This document shows positions 23,298-30,972 of a stretch of DNA of 32,409 bases, piece by piece. The position numbers were made by a program, and so were the translations under genes. The notes below the pieces were generated by a model. It did no database searches and had not been told where the DNA came from. It was given only the letters and a program-made list of their open reading frames with translations. Source of the DNA: Chloroflexi bacterium GWB2_54_36 (GTDB lineage: Bacteria; Chloroflexota; Anaerolineae; Anaerolineales; Anaerolineaceae). The stretch covers positions 1-32,409 of the forward strand of contig MGMG01000033.1 of the NCBI GenBank assembly GCA_001796355.1. The letters run 5' to 3'. Position 1 is the first letter of the stretch; the number at the start of each line of letters is the position of its first letter.

Positions 23298-25007
23298 TCA
23301 GGATGCCCGTTCGGGTCCCTCAGGCTGATCATCTTCTACCGGCCCTTCATCCTCCGGAATTTCATCCAGCGGATTCTCGGAAGTCGCCCCTCCAATATAG
23401 TTGTGGTAACGCTCGATCCAATCTGCCATTTGGTCATGGCGTTCCTGCTCCAGCCTGGCTTCGTCACGCTGCTTGAGCTCCATGAAACTTTGGAACAGTT
23501 CGCGCTGCACCTCTGCCGGGTTGACCACATTATCAAAAGTAAAGGTGGATTCACCGACGCGAATATAAACGGTGCCAAAATTGAAAATCAGGGCAATCAG
23601 GTTCTTCCGTTCATAATCAATGCTGAGGATGTTGCGCAGTGGGGCCGATTTTTTCTCCTCAGTACCCAGCGGTTTTTTGAAAACATCCATGATCAGTTCC
23701 GGGGTGATGATGTAGCGGTCATTGCGCCAGTCAACATATTGGTACAACAGCCACAGGAACAATGCCGGCCCAAGGATCAAAAACAGCAGCGTGCCGGTCG
23801 ATGCGCCGAATGGGATGATGTTCAGCCAAATGAGGAACACACCGATGAGCAGGATGAAGGTTAAAAATAGCGGCAGACCGGTCTTTTTGAGCAACAAGAA
23901 CCAGTGTGTGCGGTAGATGATGTTGCCATCTTCTTCCAGTCGCAGCAGGAAAAGTTGAGACATCCATTCCTGCAGCGCTCCGGCTTTGACATGCAGCGGT
24001 ACATCCGCTGGTGCTGGCATTCCCTTATCGCCAGGCAGGTGTTCGATGCGTTCACGGATGGTGCGGTCGATTTGGTCCAATTGCTCGCTGCGGCGGTGGA
24101 ACTTCTTCCGCCCACGCATTTCATTGATCAAGTTGATCACCTGCTGGGGATGCGCCAGCCGGTTGAGCACAATCACCCCGGTGTAGGTACGCACCAGGAT
24201 ATTACCGTAATCCATCAGCCGCCCGATTTGGTCGGTTTTAAGATCATCAGCCAGCACCGCATCCAACGGCACCTCCTGGCGGCTTTCATAAACCAGCAGC
24301 ACCTTCTCCAGCTTGACCACCCGCCGGTTGGTGACCACGGCATAATCGTTGGCCCAATCCAGCACCAGCCAACCCAGCCAGATCAACAATCCGAACAAGG
24401 TTAAACCAAGCAGAATCACAGGCAGCGAAGAATCGGGCAGAACGACGATGGCCAGGTAAACCAGCACGCCAATGAACAGCGCTTCAACCGCCAAGGCAGG
24501 CAGCAGTTTCAGGATTAAAAACAACCAGTGCCGCCGGGCAATAAAATGGACCACCTCGCGCGGGGCGCGCCAGTCCATCTTGAGGTTCATGGATAGCAGA
24601 TAGCTGTTTAAAACCACCCGCATTGGCAGCGCGATTTCGGGGAATTCCTGACGCAGAGCAGACAAGACATCGGGCGTGAGCCGCAACACAATTACTTCCG
24701 AGAGCGCAGTGGCGGTCGTACGGCGGTGCACTGGTTTTTCTGCCAGGGCTTCATCACCAAAATAGTCTCGCGATTCGAGAACCGCGTAGTCTGCTACTTT
24801 CTTTTGGGTTCTTTCCAGCCGCACCCGCCCGCTGACGACGAAGAAAAAGCCGTCTGCGGCGCTGCCCTGCGCGAAGATGACCTGCTTTTCCTCATACAAA
24901 AATGCCTCGATCCGGTCTGTTACCGATTCGAGTTGCTCGTCGGTCAGACGGTGAAAAATATGGCACTGCCGGAGAATATCCAGTACTTCGCTGCGATCGA
25001 CCTGCAT
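23298..25007 (-). CDS. Membrane protein with cyclic-nucleotide-binding domain and two PH-like domains
   Basis: A 569-residue protein. Residues about 12-125 form a cNMP-binding/CAP-effector fold (IFHRLTDEQLESVTDRIE, FVVSGRVRLE, YFGDEALAEKPVHRRTTATALSEVIVLRL). Then come two membrane helices (about 160-215), a bacterial PH-like domain (NDYAVVTNRRVVKLEKVLL...YGNILVRTYTG), a second pair of helices (about 370-420) and a second PH-like unit (NDRYIITPELIMDVFKKPLG...FNFGTVYIRVG). A charged coiled-coil-like tail ends in an acidic region. The helix-helix-PH module is duplicated. A role in sensing a nucleotide or coupling it to the membrane is inferred; no DNA-binding domain is visible. TATACT lies 7 nt before ATG and there is no Shine-Dalgarno. 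Confidence 0.85.
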   Translation of the reverse strand: MQVDRSEVLDILRQCHIFHRLTDEQLESVTDRIEAFLYEEKQVIFAQGSAADGFFFVVSGRVRLERTQKKVADYAVLESRDYFGDEALAEKPVHRRTTATALSEVIVLRLTPDVLSALRQEFPEIALPMRVVLNSYLLSMNLKMDWRAPREVVHFIARRHWLFLILKLLPALAVEALFIGVLVYLAIVVLPDSSLPVILLGLTLFGLLIWLGWLVLDWANDYAVVTNRRVVKLEKVLLVYESRQEVPLDAVLADDLKTDQIGRLMDYGNILVRTYTGVIVLNRLAHPQQVINLINEMRGRKKFHRRSEQLDQIDRTIRERIEHLPGDKGMPAPADVPLHVKAGALQEWMSQLFLLRLEEDGNIIYRTHWFLLLKKTGLPLFLTFILLIGVFLIWLNIIPFGASTGTLLFLILGPALFLWLLYQYVDWRNDRYIITPELIMDVFKKPLGTEEKKSAPLRNILSIDYERKNLIALIFNFGTVYIRVGESTFTFDNVVNPAEVQRELFQSFMELKQRDEARLEQERHDQMADWIERYHNYIGGATSENPLDEIPEDEGPVEDDQPEGPERAS

Positions 25008-25014
25008 AATTCAT

Positions 25015-25020
25015 AGTATA
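25015..25020 (-). promoter_or_regulatory. -10 box of the cNMP/PH gene, apparently leaderless
   Basis: On the minus strand TATACT is followed by ATGAATT and then the start codon ATG (25007). This puts the expected transcription start at or beside the start codon, and no ribosome binding site is present. The -35 match is poor. Confidence 0.4.
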
Positions 25021-25247
25021 TCCGATCTACGCCTGCATACCACCTTTCACATCGGGGCGATTGTATCTTTGTCCATAACCTTCGACCGGAAAATTCTCGG
25101 CGCGTTAACAAACGGAACGCAACCTACCCATGGTTGGGCTTCGATGGGCGCAAGGGTGCTGTTCGCCCTGAGTAATCGGTAATGTTTGGGGAACAAATCG
25201 AAGTTATCTCGAATGACATGGGGCGAACGCACCTTACCCATTGGTGG

Positions 25248-25361
25248 CTTCGACAAGCTCAATCACAGATTGCCCCACCCGAAGGGTGCTCTGTGAGTGC
25301 GGGCAGCCAACGGACTTCCGTGCCCTGTCCGCAGGACAATCTGCGATTGAGCCTGTCGAAG
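25248..25361. repeat. 114-bp element bounded by 25-bp inverted repeats
   Basis: The arms at 25248-25272 and 25337-25361 match at 23 of 25 positions when one is inverted; the arms begin CTTCGACAAGCTCAATC and CTTCGACAGGCTCAATC. The inner 64 bp can form further short stems. It is non-coding and looks like a REP- or MITE-type dispersed repeat built on the GAGCCTGTCGAAG motif. Confidence 0.6.
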
Positions 25362-25413
25362 GGCAACCATCGAGGTTTGCCTGGAGACCCTTCACTGCGG
25401 GGTGACATCAGCC

Positions 25414-25441
25414 GTAGGGGCGGCTCGCGAGCCGCCCCTAC
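25414..25441. repeat. 28-bp perfect palindrome (repeat family copy 2)
   Basis: A loop-free palindrome with 14-bp arms GTAGGGGCGGCTCG. It equals the core of copy 1 at 5917-5946 except for one position, where T-A is replaced by G-C on both arms, so symmetry is preserved. It lies upstream of the promoter of the following gene, so it is not a terminator of that gene. Confidence 0.7.
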
Positions 25442-25469
25442 AAGCCAGCCACTTTCTATTACGTTATTC

Positions 25470-25478
25470 TGGTACAAT
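25470..25478 (+). promoter_or_regulatory. Extended -10 promoter of the beta-lactamase-fold gene
   Basis: TGG-TACAAT forms an extended -10 element. The -35 region is weak, as is usual with extended -10 promoters. The predicted start near 25485 leaves a short leader with AAGGAGG at 25495-25501. Confidence 0.4.
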
Positions 25479-25507
25479 TCGCATGCAATCATGCAAGGAG
25501 GTTCGTT

Positions 25508-26992
25508 TTGAGACGCGGTGACACAGCCATCCTGAGATGGATTTCCATTGGGGTGCTTTTTTTAGGATTATTACTGGTTGTTTTCCAACTGATTCAATAC
25601 AGTCGCCTGCGGTCCGCCTACCCCACCGGGACCGTGATCGCTGGCGTACCGGTAGCCGGTTTAGACCGCCAACAAACCGCTGAACGTCTGATCCAGACTT
25701 ACAGCATGCCCGTCGAAATGCGTTACGGCGACGCGGTGGTGCAGATCAAACCATCTGTGGCCGGTTTTAAGCTGGATGTGGAAAGCATGCTGGCAGCCGC
25801 TGACCAGCAGCGCATTTCACTGCCCTTCTGGAACGCCTTTTGGGGCTTTTTGTGGAATCAACTGCCTGAACCAGCCGAAATTCCAATCCGGGCTGAGACC
25901 TCTGACGAGCGGCTGCGCGCGTACTTACGCGACGAAGTCGCTGCCCGCTACGATAAGCTGCCATCGCCGGCACAACCTGTGCCCGGAAGTTCATCTTTCT
26001 CACCTGGGAAGCCCGGCACGGTGCTTGATCTCGACCGTGCGGTGATCCTGGTCACCGACGCCATGCGTAACCCCACAAGGCGGGTGGTCAACCTGACCTA
26101 CTCCATTCAAAACCCGACCCGGCCCTCCTTCCCCAACCTCCAGGTCATGATGCAGCAGGTGCTCGCGGTCAACGAATTTGAGGGACTGGCAGAAATTTAC
26201 CTGCTGGATATCCAAACCGGGCAGGAAATTAATTTTGCCTGGAATGCCGGTGAAATCATCGCCCCCGGCATCGCCTTCACCGCTGCCAGTACCATGAAAA
26301 TCCCAATCATGCTCTCCACCTTCCGGCGTCTGGACGAACCTTCTCCCGCCAATATCACCAGCCTGATGGAATCGATGATCGAACTGTCCGAAAATGATCC
26401 TGCCGACCGATTGATGGAAGAAGTGATCGACAATCGTCTGGGGCCGCTGGCCGTTACTGAAGATTTACAGAAAATGGGCTACGAAAACACTTTTTTAGCC
26501 GGGTTTTTCTACCCTGGCGCTGCCCTGTTGCGAGATTATGATACACCAGCAAACTCGCGCACTGACGTATCCGCTGATCCCGATCGTTACAACCAGACCA
26601 CCCCGGTGGAAGCCGGCATGCTCCTTAATGACCTGTACCAGTGCGCGTCAACAGGCGGCGGGACTTTCGCGGCCGTTTTTCCCGGGCAGATTTCGCAGCC
26701 AGAATGCCGTTTGATGATCAGTTATCTGACCAAAAACCGCATCGCCGTATTGATCGAAGCTGGCGTACCTGAAGGCGTACAGGTGGCGCACAAACACGGC
26801 TGGCTGACCGACCCGGCGGATGGCTTGATCCACACCATCAGCGACGCGGCCATCGTCTATACCCCTGGCGGCAACTTCATTTTTGTCATTTACCTGTACG
26901 ACCAGGAGCAACTGTTATTCGACCCGGCCAATGCATTGGTTGCCAGTATCACCCAGTCGATTTACAACTACTACAACCTGGCCGGGCAATAA
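25508..26992 (+). CDS. Membrane-anchored class A beta-lactamase-fold serine hydrolase
   Basis: A 494-residue protein starting with TTG, supported by AAGGAGG six nt upstream. An N-terminal helix (about 13-32) anchors it outside the membrane. Next is a VanW/YoaR-type PG_binding_4-like region (GTVIAGVPVAGLDRQQTAERL). The C-terminal half is a serine beta-lactamase/transpeptidase fold: STMK (S261, K264; the SxxK box), SEN (294-296; the SDN box) and KHG (429-431; the KTG box). All three catalytic boxes are present, though variant. It may be a peptidoglycan-acting or penicillin-binding enzyme rather than a true beta-lactamase, and the peptidoglycan-associated N-domain supports that. It is convergent with the HAD-HD gene, with seven bases between the stops. 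Confidence 0.85.
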   Translation: MRRGDTAILRWISIGVLFLGLLLVVFQLIQYSRLRSAYPTGTVIAGVPVAGLDRQQTAERLIQTYSMPVEMRYGDAVVQIKPSVAGFKLDVESMLAAADQQRISLPFWNAFWGFLWNQLPEPAEIPIRAETSDERLRAYLRDEVAARYDKLPSPAQPVPGSSSFSPGKPGTVLDLDRAVILVTDAMRNPTRRVVNLTYSIQNPTRPSFPNLQVMMQQVLAVNEFEGLAEIYLLDIQTGQEINFAWNAGEIIAPGIAFTAASTMKIPIMLSTFRRLDEPSPANITSLMESMIELSENDPADRLMEEVIDNRLGPLAVTEDLQKMGYENTFLAGFFYPGAALLRDYDTPANSRTDVSADPDRYNQTTPVEAGMLLNDLYQCASTGGGTFAAVFPGQISQPECRLMISYLTKNRIAVLIEAGVPEGVQVAHKHGWLTDPADGLIHTISDAAIVYTPGGNFIFVIYLYDQEQLLFDPANALVASITQSIYNYYNLAGQ

Positions 26993-26999
26993 CCACTGC

Positions 27000-28061
27000 T
27001 TAGCGGCTGCCAAAATAGGCTGCTTTGAGTTGCTGCAACAATTTAGCCGAGGTCCAGGATAACGGCCGGCAGATTTCACTTTCCAGCGCGCCCAGGGCTG
27101 CGAGTAAAGCGTTCATTTCTTCCTCGGGGGTGGCAATCTTGTAGCGTTCGCGCAATGCGGCCAGCCGCTCGTGGAAATGGACAATCTGACCGCTTTCGAC
27201 CAGCTTGTCAGCAAAGTACACCAGCTTTTCTTCCCAACTGCGCGGGCTATTGGCTTTGTCCAGCAGATTGAACAACATATGGCGCAGCGCTATTTGTGCC
27301 AGTTCCGGCTGACCGCGCTCTGCCAGCATTTTCGCAGCCATAACTCCATGATCGGCTTTGAGCGGCCGCGCAGTAATTTTTGCCAGGTCGTGCAGCAATC
27401 CGCCGCGGTGCGCCAAAACCGGGTCGACCTCCTCGCCTGCCTGACGCAGCCAGACAGCCATCTGGTATGCAAGCGCGGCTACCATGTCAACATGCACCAA
27501 CAGGTTGGCGCTGGCACCCTGCCCTGCCAGCCAGGCGTGCGATTCCGCAATGGAAGGCAAGTTCAGGTGATATAAAACAGCAGGCAGATCTTTCATGAAA
27601 CGAATCTCTGCCGAGTGCTCGGGAGCCAATGCCGGAACAACTTCGCCGCGCGGGTTGAACCAGATGGAACGCCACCCGGCACCTGCAGCGCCGAGAATAT
27701 CGAAGGTGTAGCTATCCCCCACCATGACCAATTCTGACCGCGAAACTCCCAATTTTTGTTCCAGAGCCAGAAAGAAGGCCAGGTCTGGCTTGCGCGCGCC
27801 ATTTAATTCTGCCTGGGTGAAATAAGCAGTAAATGTCTGGTCGATTCCAAGGCGCGCCATGGCAGCCTTGATCTTCGTACCATTCGAATCGCTGGCGTTC
27901 GACCCGACCACCAGCCGGTAGCGCCCGTCCAATGCGCCCAACATCTCCGGCACCCCAGCCACAGCTTCCAGCACTGGCCAATCCATCATCGGACCAGTCT
28001 GAGCAGGATCAACTTTAATCAAGGTATCGCCACCATCAAAAACGATCGTTGGTATCGACAT
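27000..28061 (-). CDS. HAD-like hydrolase fused to an HD domain
   Basis: A 353-residue two-domain protein. The N-terminal HAD domain has motif I FDGGDTL (D9, with Gly at the usual second Asp position 11), motif II VVGSNAS, motif III K91 and motif IV VMVGDSYTFD (D116, D121). The C-terminal domain, from about 175, is an HD phosphohydrolase type: H190, HD at 224-225 in GGLLHDLAKI, and H238. It resembles the HD domains used on nucleotides or phosphate esters. Two phosphatase domains in one chain suggest sequential hydrolysis of a small metabolite, but the substrate is unknown. GGAG sits 9 nt before ATG 28061. It is divergent from the dinG-type gene. Confidence 0.87.
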   Translation of the reverse strand: MSIPTIVFDGGDTLIKVDPAQTGPMMDWPVLEAVAGVPEMLGALDGRYRLVVGSNASDSNGTKIKAAMARLGIDQTFTAYFTQAELNGARKPDLAFFLALEQKLGVSRSELVMVGDSYTFDILGAAGAGWRSIWFNPRGEVVPALAPEHSAEIRFMKDLPAVLYHLNLPSIAESHAWLAGQGASANLLVHVDMVAALAYQMAVWLRQAGEEVDPVLAHRGGLLHDLAKITARPLKADHGVMAAKMLAERGQPELAQIALRHMLFNLLDKANSPRSWEEKLVYFADKLVESGQIVHFHERLAALRERYKIATPEEEMNALLAALGALESEICRPLSWTSAKLLQQLKAAYFGSR

Positions 28062-28128
28062 ACAGGGTTACTCCAGGGGTCAATTTTACCCCAACGCAGG
28101 CTGAAAATTCGACGGCAGGGGCTGATGG

Positions 28129-28134
28129 TATAAT
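28129..28134 (+). promoter_or_regulatory. Extended -10 box of the DinG-type gene, apparently leaderless
   Basis: TGG-TATAAT (28126-28134) ends 7 nt before ATG 28142, so the transcript should begin at or beside the start codon. No Shine-Dalgarno is present. A GGGGT-N7-ACCCC inverted repeat at 28076-28092 lies just upstream in the divergent region. Confidence 0.45.
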
Positions 28135-28141
28135 CCAGAGC

Positions 28142-30940
28142 ATGCCCTCCCTCGTCGCAATCGACCTCGAAACCACCGGCCTTGATCCCCAAAAAGACGC
28201 CATTATCGAAATAGCCGCCGTGCGCTTTTCCGGCAACCGGGTGGAAGCAGAATGGACCTCGCTCATCAATCCCGCCCGCGCCATTCCGCCGCTGATTACC
28301 CAGTTGACCGGCATCAACAATGATATGGTGCGCAACGCCCCACCCATCAAGGCTGTCATTCAGGAATTGGCAGATTTTGTGGGCGATTCTCCGGTGGTCG
28401 GGCATAACGTGCAATTCGACCTGGGCTTTTTGCATAAAAACGGTATCCTGGGATTAGCCGAGCCGATTGACACTTACGAGCTTGCTGCGGTGCTTATGCC
28501 TACCGCCAGCCGCTATAACCTTGGCTCGCTTGGCCAGATCCTCGGCATTCTGATCCCCAATTCGCACCGGGCATTGGATGACGCCCGCCTGGCGCACGCC
28601 GTTTATGCGAAGTTGTATGAGCGTGCTATCCAAATGCCAATTGAACTGCTGGCTGAAATCGTGCGCGATAGCGAATCGGTGAACTGGGATGCGGGCTGGT
28701 TTTTTGGCCAAATTATGCGCGCCCGGGCGCGCCAGCCGATTGGCGCGCGTCAGGTGCAGCAACATGATTACGGCGCACTTTTTGCCTCTACCGCAGCGGT
28801 ATTATTGCCGCCACTCACTCCACCGGAAACGCTTGCCCCGCTCAATGTGGATGAGGTGGCGGCCCTGCTGGAGTACGGCGGTCCTTTTGCGCGTTATTTC
28901 GAGGGTTATGAACAACGTTCGCAACAAGTGGAAATGCTGCGGGCTGTCACCCGCGCTTTTTCGGACGGTTACCATCTGATGGTTGAGGCCGGTACCGGAA
29001 CGGGAAAGTCCTTTGCGTATTTGGTGCCGGCTGCATTGTGGTCGATGCAGAACAACACCCGCATTGTGATTTCGACCAATACCATCACCCTCCAGGAACA
29101 ACTCATCAATAAAGATATTCCCGACCTGCGGAATGCCCTTAGTCTTGACCTGCGCGCTGTGGTGCTCAAGGGGCGATCCAATTATTTGTGTCCGCGCCGG
29201 CTGGAAGCGCTACGCACCCGCACGCCTGAAAACGCGGATGAAATCCGGGTAATGTCGAAGGTGTTGATGTGGTTAAGCGAAGGCGGCTCCGGCGACCGCT
29301 CGGAGATCAACCTGAACGGTCCGATGGAACGCGAGGTCTGGTCGCGGCTCTCGGCGGATGATGAAGGCTGCAAAGCCGAAGTGTGCATGAGCCGCACGGG
29401 CGGCGCCTGCCCCTTCTACCGCTCACGCATGGCCGCCCAGTCTGCCCACTTGATCATCGTCAACCATGCGCTGTTGCTGTCAGACGTGGTCACCGGCAAC
29501 CGGGTCTTGCCCGATTATTCCTATTTGGTCGTTGACGAGGGGCATCACCTGGAAGCGGCGTCGACCAATGCGCTCAGTTACAAAATCACCCAGAACGATC
29601 TGGCGCGTATGCTGCGCGAATTGGGCGGCGCCTCCAGCGGCATTTTGGGACGACTGTTGAACCAGGTGCACGACCTCCTCAATCCCTCTGAACTGGCGTC
29701 CCTTACGACCTCCATGCAACGCGCCACCGACCTGGCTTTTCGCCTGGAAAACCAGATGGCCCAATTCCTGCGCACCGTTGATTTCTTTATGGATCACATC
29801 CGCGATGGCGCTCCGGTCAGCTCCTACGGGCAGCAGGTTCGTATTTTGCCTGCCACCCGCACCCTGCCCGCCTGGACTGAAGTGGAAATGGCCTGGGATT
29901 CCACTGGCCAGACTATGAGTCAACTGCTGATTTTGGCCGGGCAAATCCACCAGAATGTCACGGACACATTTGACCAGCCGCCTGAAGGAATGGAAGACAC
30001 CATCGGCAATCTGGGCAATATCATCCGCCGCCTGACCGAAGCGCAGGCTTACCTGGCAGCGCTGGTTTCGCAGCCGGATTCAAATTACATCTACTGGGTT
30101 GAAATTCAGCCCAACACCAACCGGTTGGCGCTGCAAATCGCGCCGCTGCACATTGGGCCGCTGATGGAACAATTCTTGTGGCATGAAAAAACCAGCATTG
30201 TGGTGACTTCTGCCACCCTGACCACTCAGGGCGAGTTCGAGTACCTTAAGAGCCGCTTAAATGCCGACGAGGCCGATGAATTGGTTCTCGGGTCGCCTTT
30301 TGATTACGAGACCTCCACCCTCTTGTATCTGCCGAACGACATCCCCGAGCCAAACGATGCCAATGGTTACCAGCGGGCGGTGGATCAGTCGCTGGTGCGG
30401 CTGGCAAAGTCGAGCGGCGGTCGAATGCTGGTGCTGTTTACCTCGTATGCGCAATTGCGTAAGACCTCGCAAGCCATTACCTCCCCATTGCTTGAAGAAG
30501 ATATCCAGGTGTATGAACAGGGCGAAGGGGCTTCCGCCAACACCTTGCTGGAAACCTTCCGCGGCACCGAAAAAGCCGTCTTGCTCGGCACGCGCGCCTT
30601 CTGGGAAGGCGTCGATATCCCCGGCGATGCGCTTTCGGTTCTGGTGATTGTCAAACTGCCATTCGATGTGCCGTCCGACCCAATTATTGCAGCCCGATCC
30701 GAGACTTTTGACGACCCCTTCAACGAATATCATTTGCCCGAGGCGATTTTGCGCTTTCGTCAAGGGTTTGGCCGCTTGATCCGTACCCAATCCGACCGCG
30801 GGGTGGTGGCGGTGTTCGACAAACGCCTGCTCTCCAAGCGCTACGGCCGTTCCTTCCTTGATTCACTGCCGGATTGTAAAGTCCAGGTGGGCTCGCTGCG
30901 CGATTTGCCTGCCCTGACCGCTCGTTGGCTCAACCTGTAA
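28142..30940 (+). CDS. dinG: DnaQ-type exonuclease fused to DinG/XPD-family helicase
   Basis: A 932-residue fusion. Residues 1-170 form a DEDDh 3'-5' exonuclease (AIDLETTGLD, VGHNVQFDLGFL, HRALDDARLA). The rest is a superfamily 2 helicase of the XPD/DinG group: Walker A VEAGTGTGKSFAY (about 284), STNTITLQEQL, DEAH-type box VVDEGHH (about 465), SATL, and the C-terminal motif FGRLIRTQSDRG. Four cysteines between motifs Ia and II (LCPRR, GCKAEVC, ACPFY; about 350, 410, 415, 423) fit an Fe-S cluster. Such enzymes unwind or degrade damaged DNA, R-loops or 5'-tailed substrates. ATG 28142 is chosen over 28049 because it begins the exonuclease domain directly and TATAAT lies 7 nt before it. Confidence 0.92.
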   Translation: MPSLVAIDLETTGLDPQKDAIIEIAAVRFSGNRVEAEWTSLINPARAIPPLITQLTGINNDMVRNAPPIKAVIQELADFVGDSPVVGHNVQFDLGFLHKNGILGLAEPIDTYELAAVLMPTASRYNLGSLGQILGILIPNSHRALDDARLAHAVYAKLYERAIQMPIELLAEIVRDSESVNWDAGWFFGQIMRARARQPIGARQVQQHDYGALFASTAAVLLPPLTPPETLAPLNVDEVAALLEYGGPFARYFEGYEQRSQQVEMLRAVTRAFSDGYHLMVEAGTGTGKSFAYLVPAALWSMQNNTRIVISTNTITLQEQLINKDIPDLRNALSLDLRAVVLKGRSNYLCPRRLEALRTRTPENADEIRVMSKVLMWLSEGGSGDRSEINLNGPMEREVWSRLSADDEGCKAEVCMSRTGGACPFYRSRMAAQSAHLIIVNHALLLSDVVTGNRVLPDYSYLVVDEGHHLEAASTNALSYKITQNDLARMLRELGGASSGILGRLLNQVHDLLNPSELASLTTSMQRATDLAFRLENQMAQFLRTVDFFMDHIRDGAPVSSYGQQVRILPATRTLPAWTEVEMAWDSTGQTMSQLLILAGQIHQNVTDTFDQPPEGMEDTIGNLGNIIRRLTEAQAYLAALVSQPDSNYIYWVEIQPNTNRLALQIAPLHIGPLMEQFLWHEKTSIVVTSATLTTQGEFEYLKSRLNADEADELVLGSPFDYETSTLLYLPNDIPEPNDANGYQRAVDQSLVRLAKSSGGRMLVLFTSYAQLRKTSQAITSPLLEEDIQVYEQGEGASANTLLETFRGTEKAVLLGTRAFWEGVDIPGDALSVLVIVKLPFDVPSDPIIAARSETFDDPFNEYHLPEAILRFRQGFGRLIRTQSDRGVVAVFDKRLLSKRYGRSFLDSLPDCKVQVGSLRDLPALTARWLNL

Positions 30941-30972
30941 GGGCCAATCTCGATATATTGGGAGAAGATTCA

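Larger units (their letters stand above)
25008..25507. other. Repeat-rich intergenic region without genes
   Basis: The 500-bp gap holds, left to right, the promoter of the cNMP/PH gene (minus strand), two approximate direct copies of a segment like ACGCAACCTACCCATGG (near 25115 and 25227), a 114-bp inverted-repeat element, a 28-bp perfect palindrome and the promoter of the beta-lactamase-fold gene. No convincing coding sequence is present. Confidence 0.5.
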
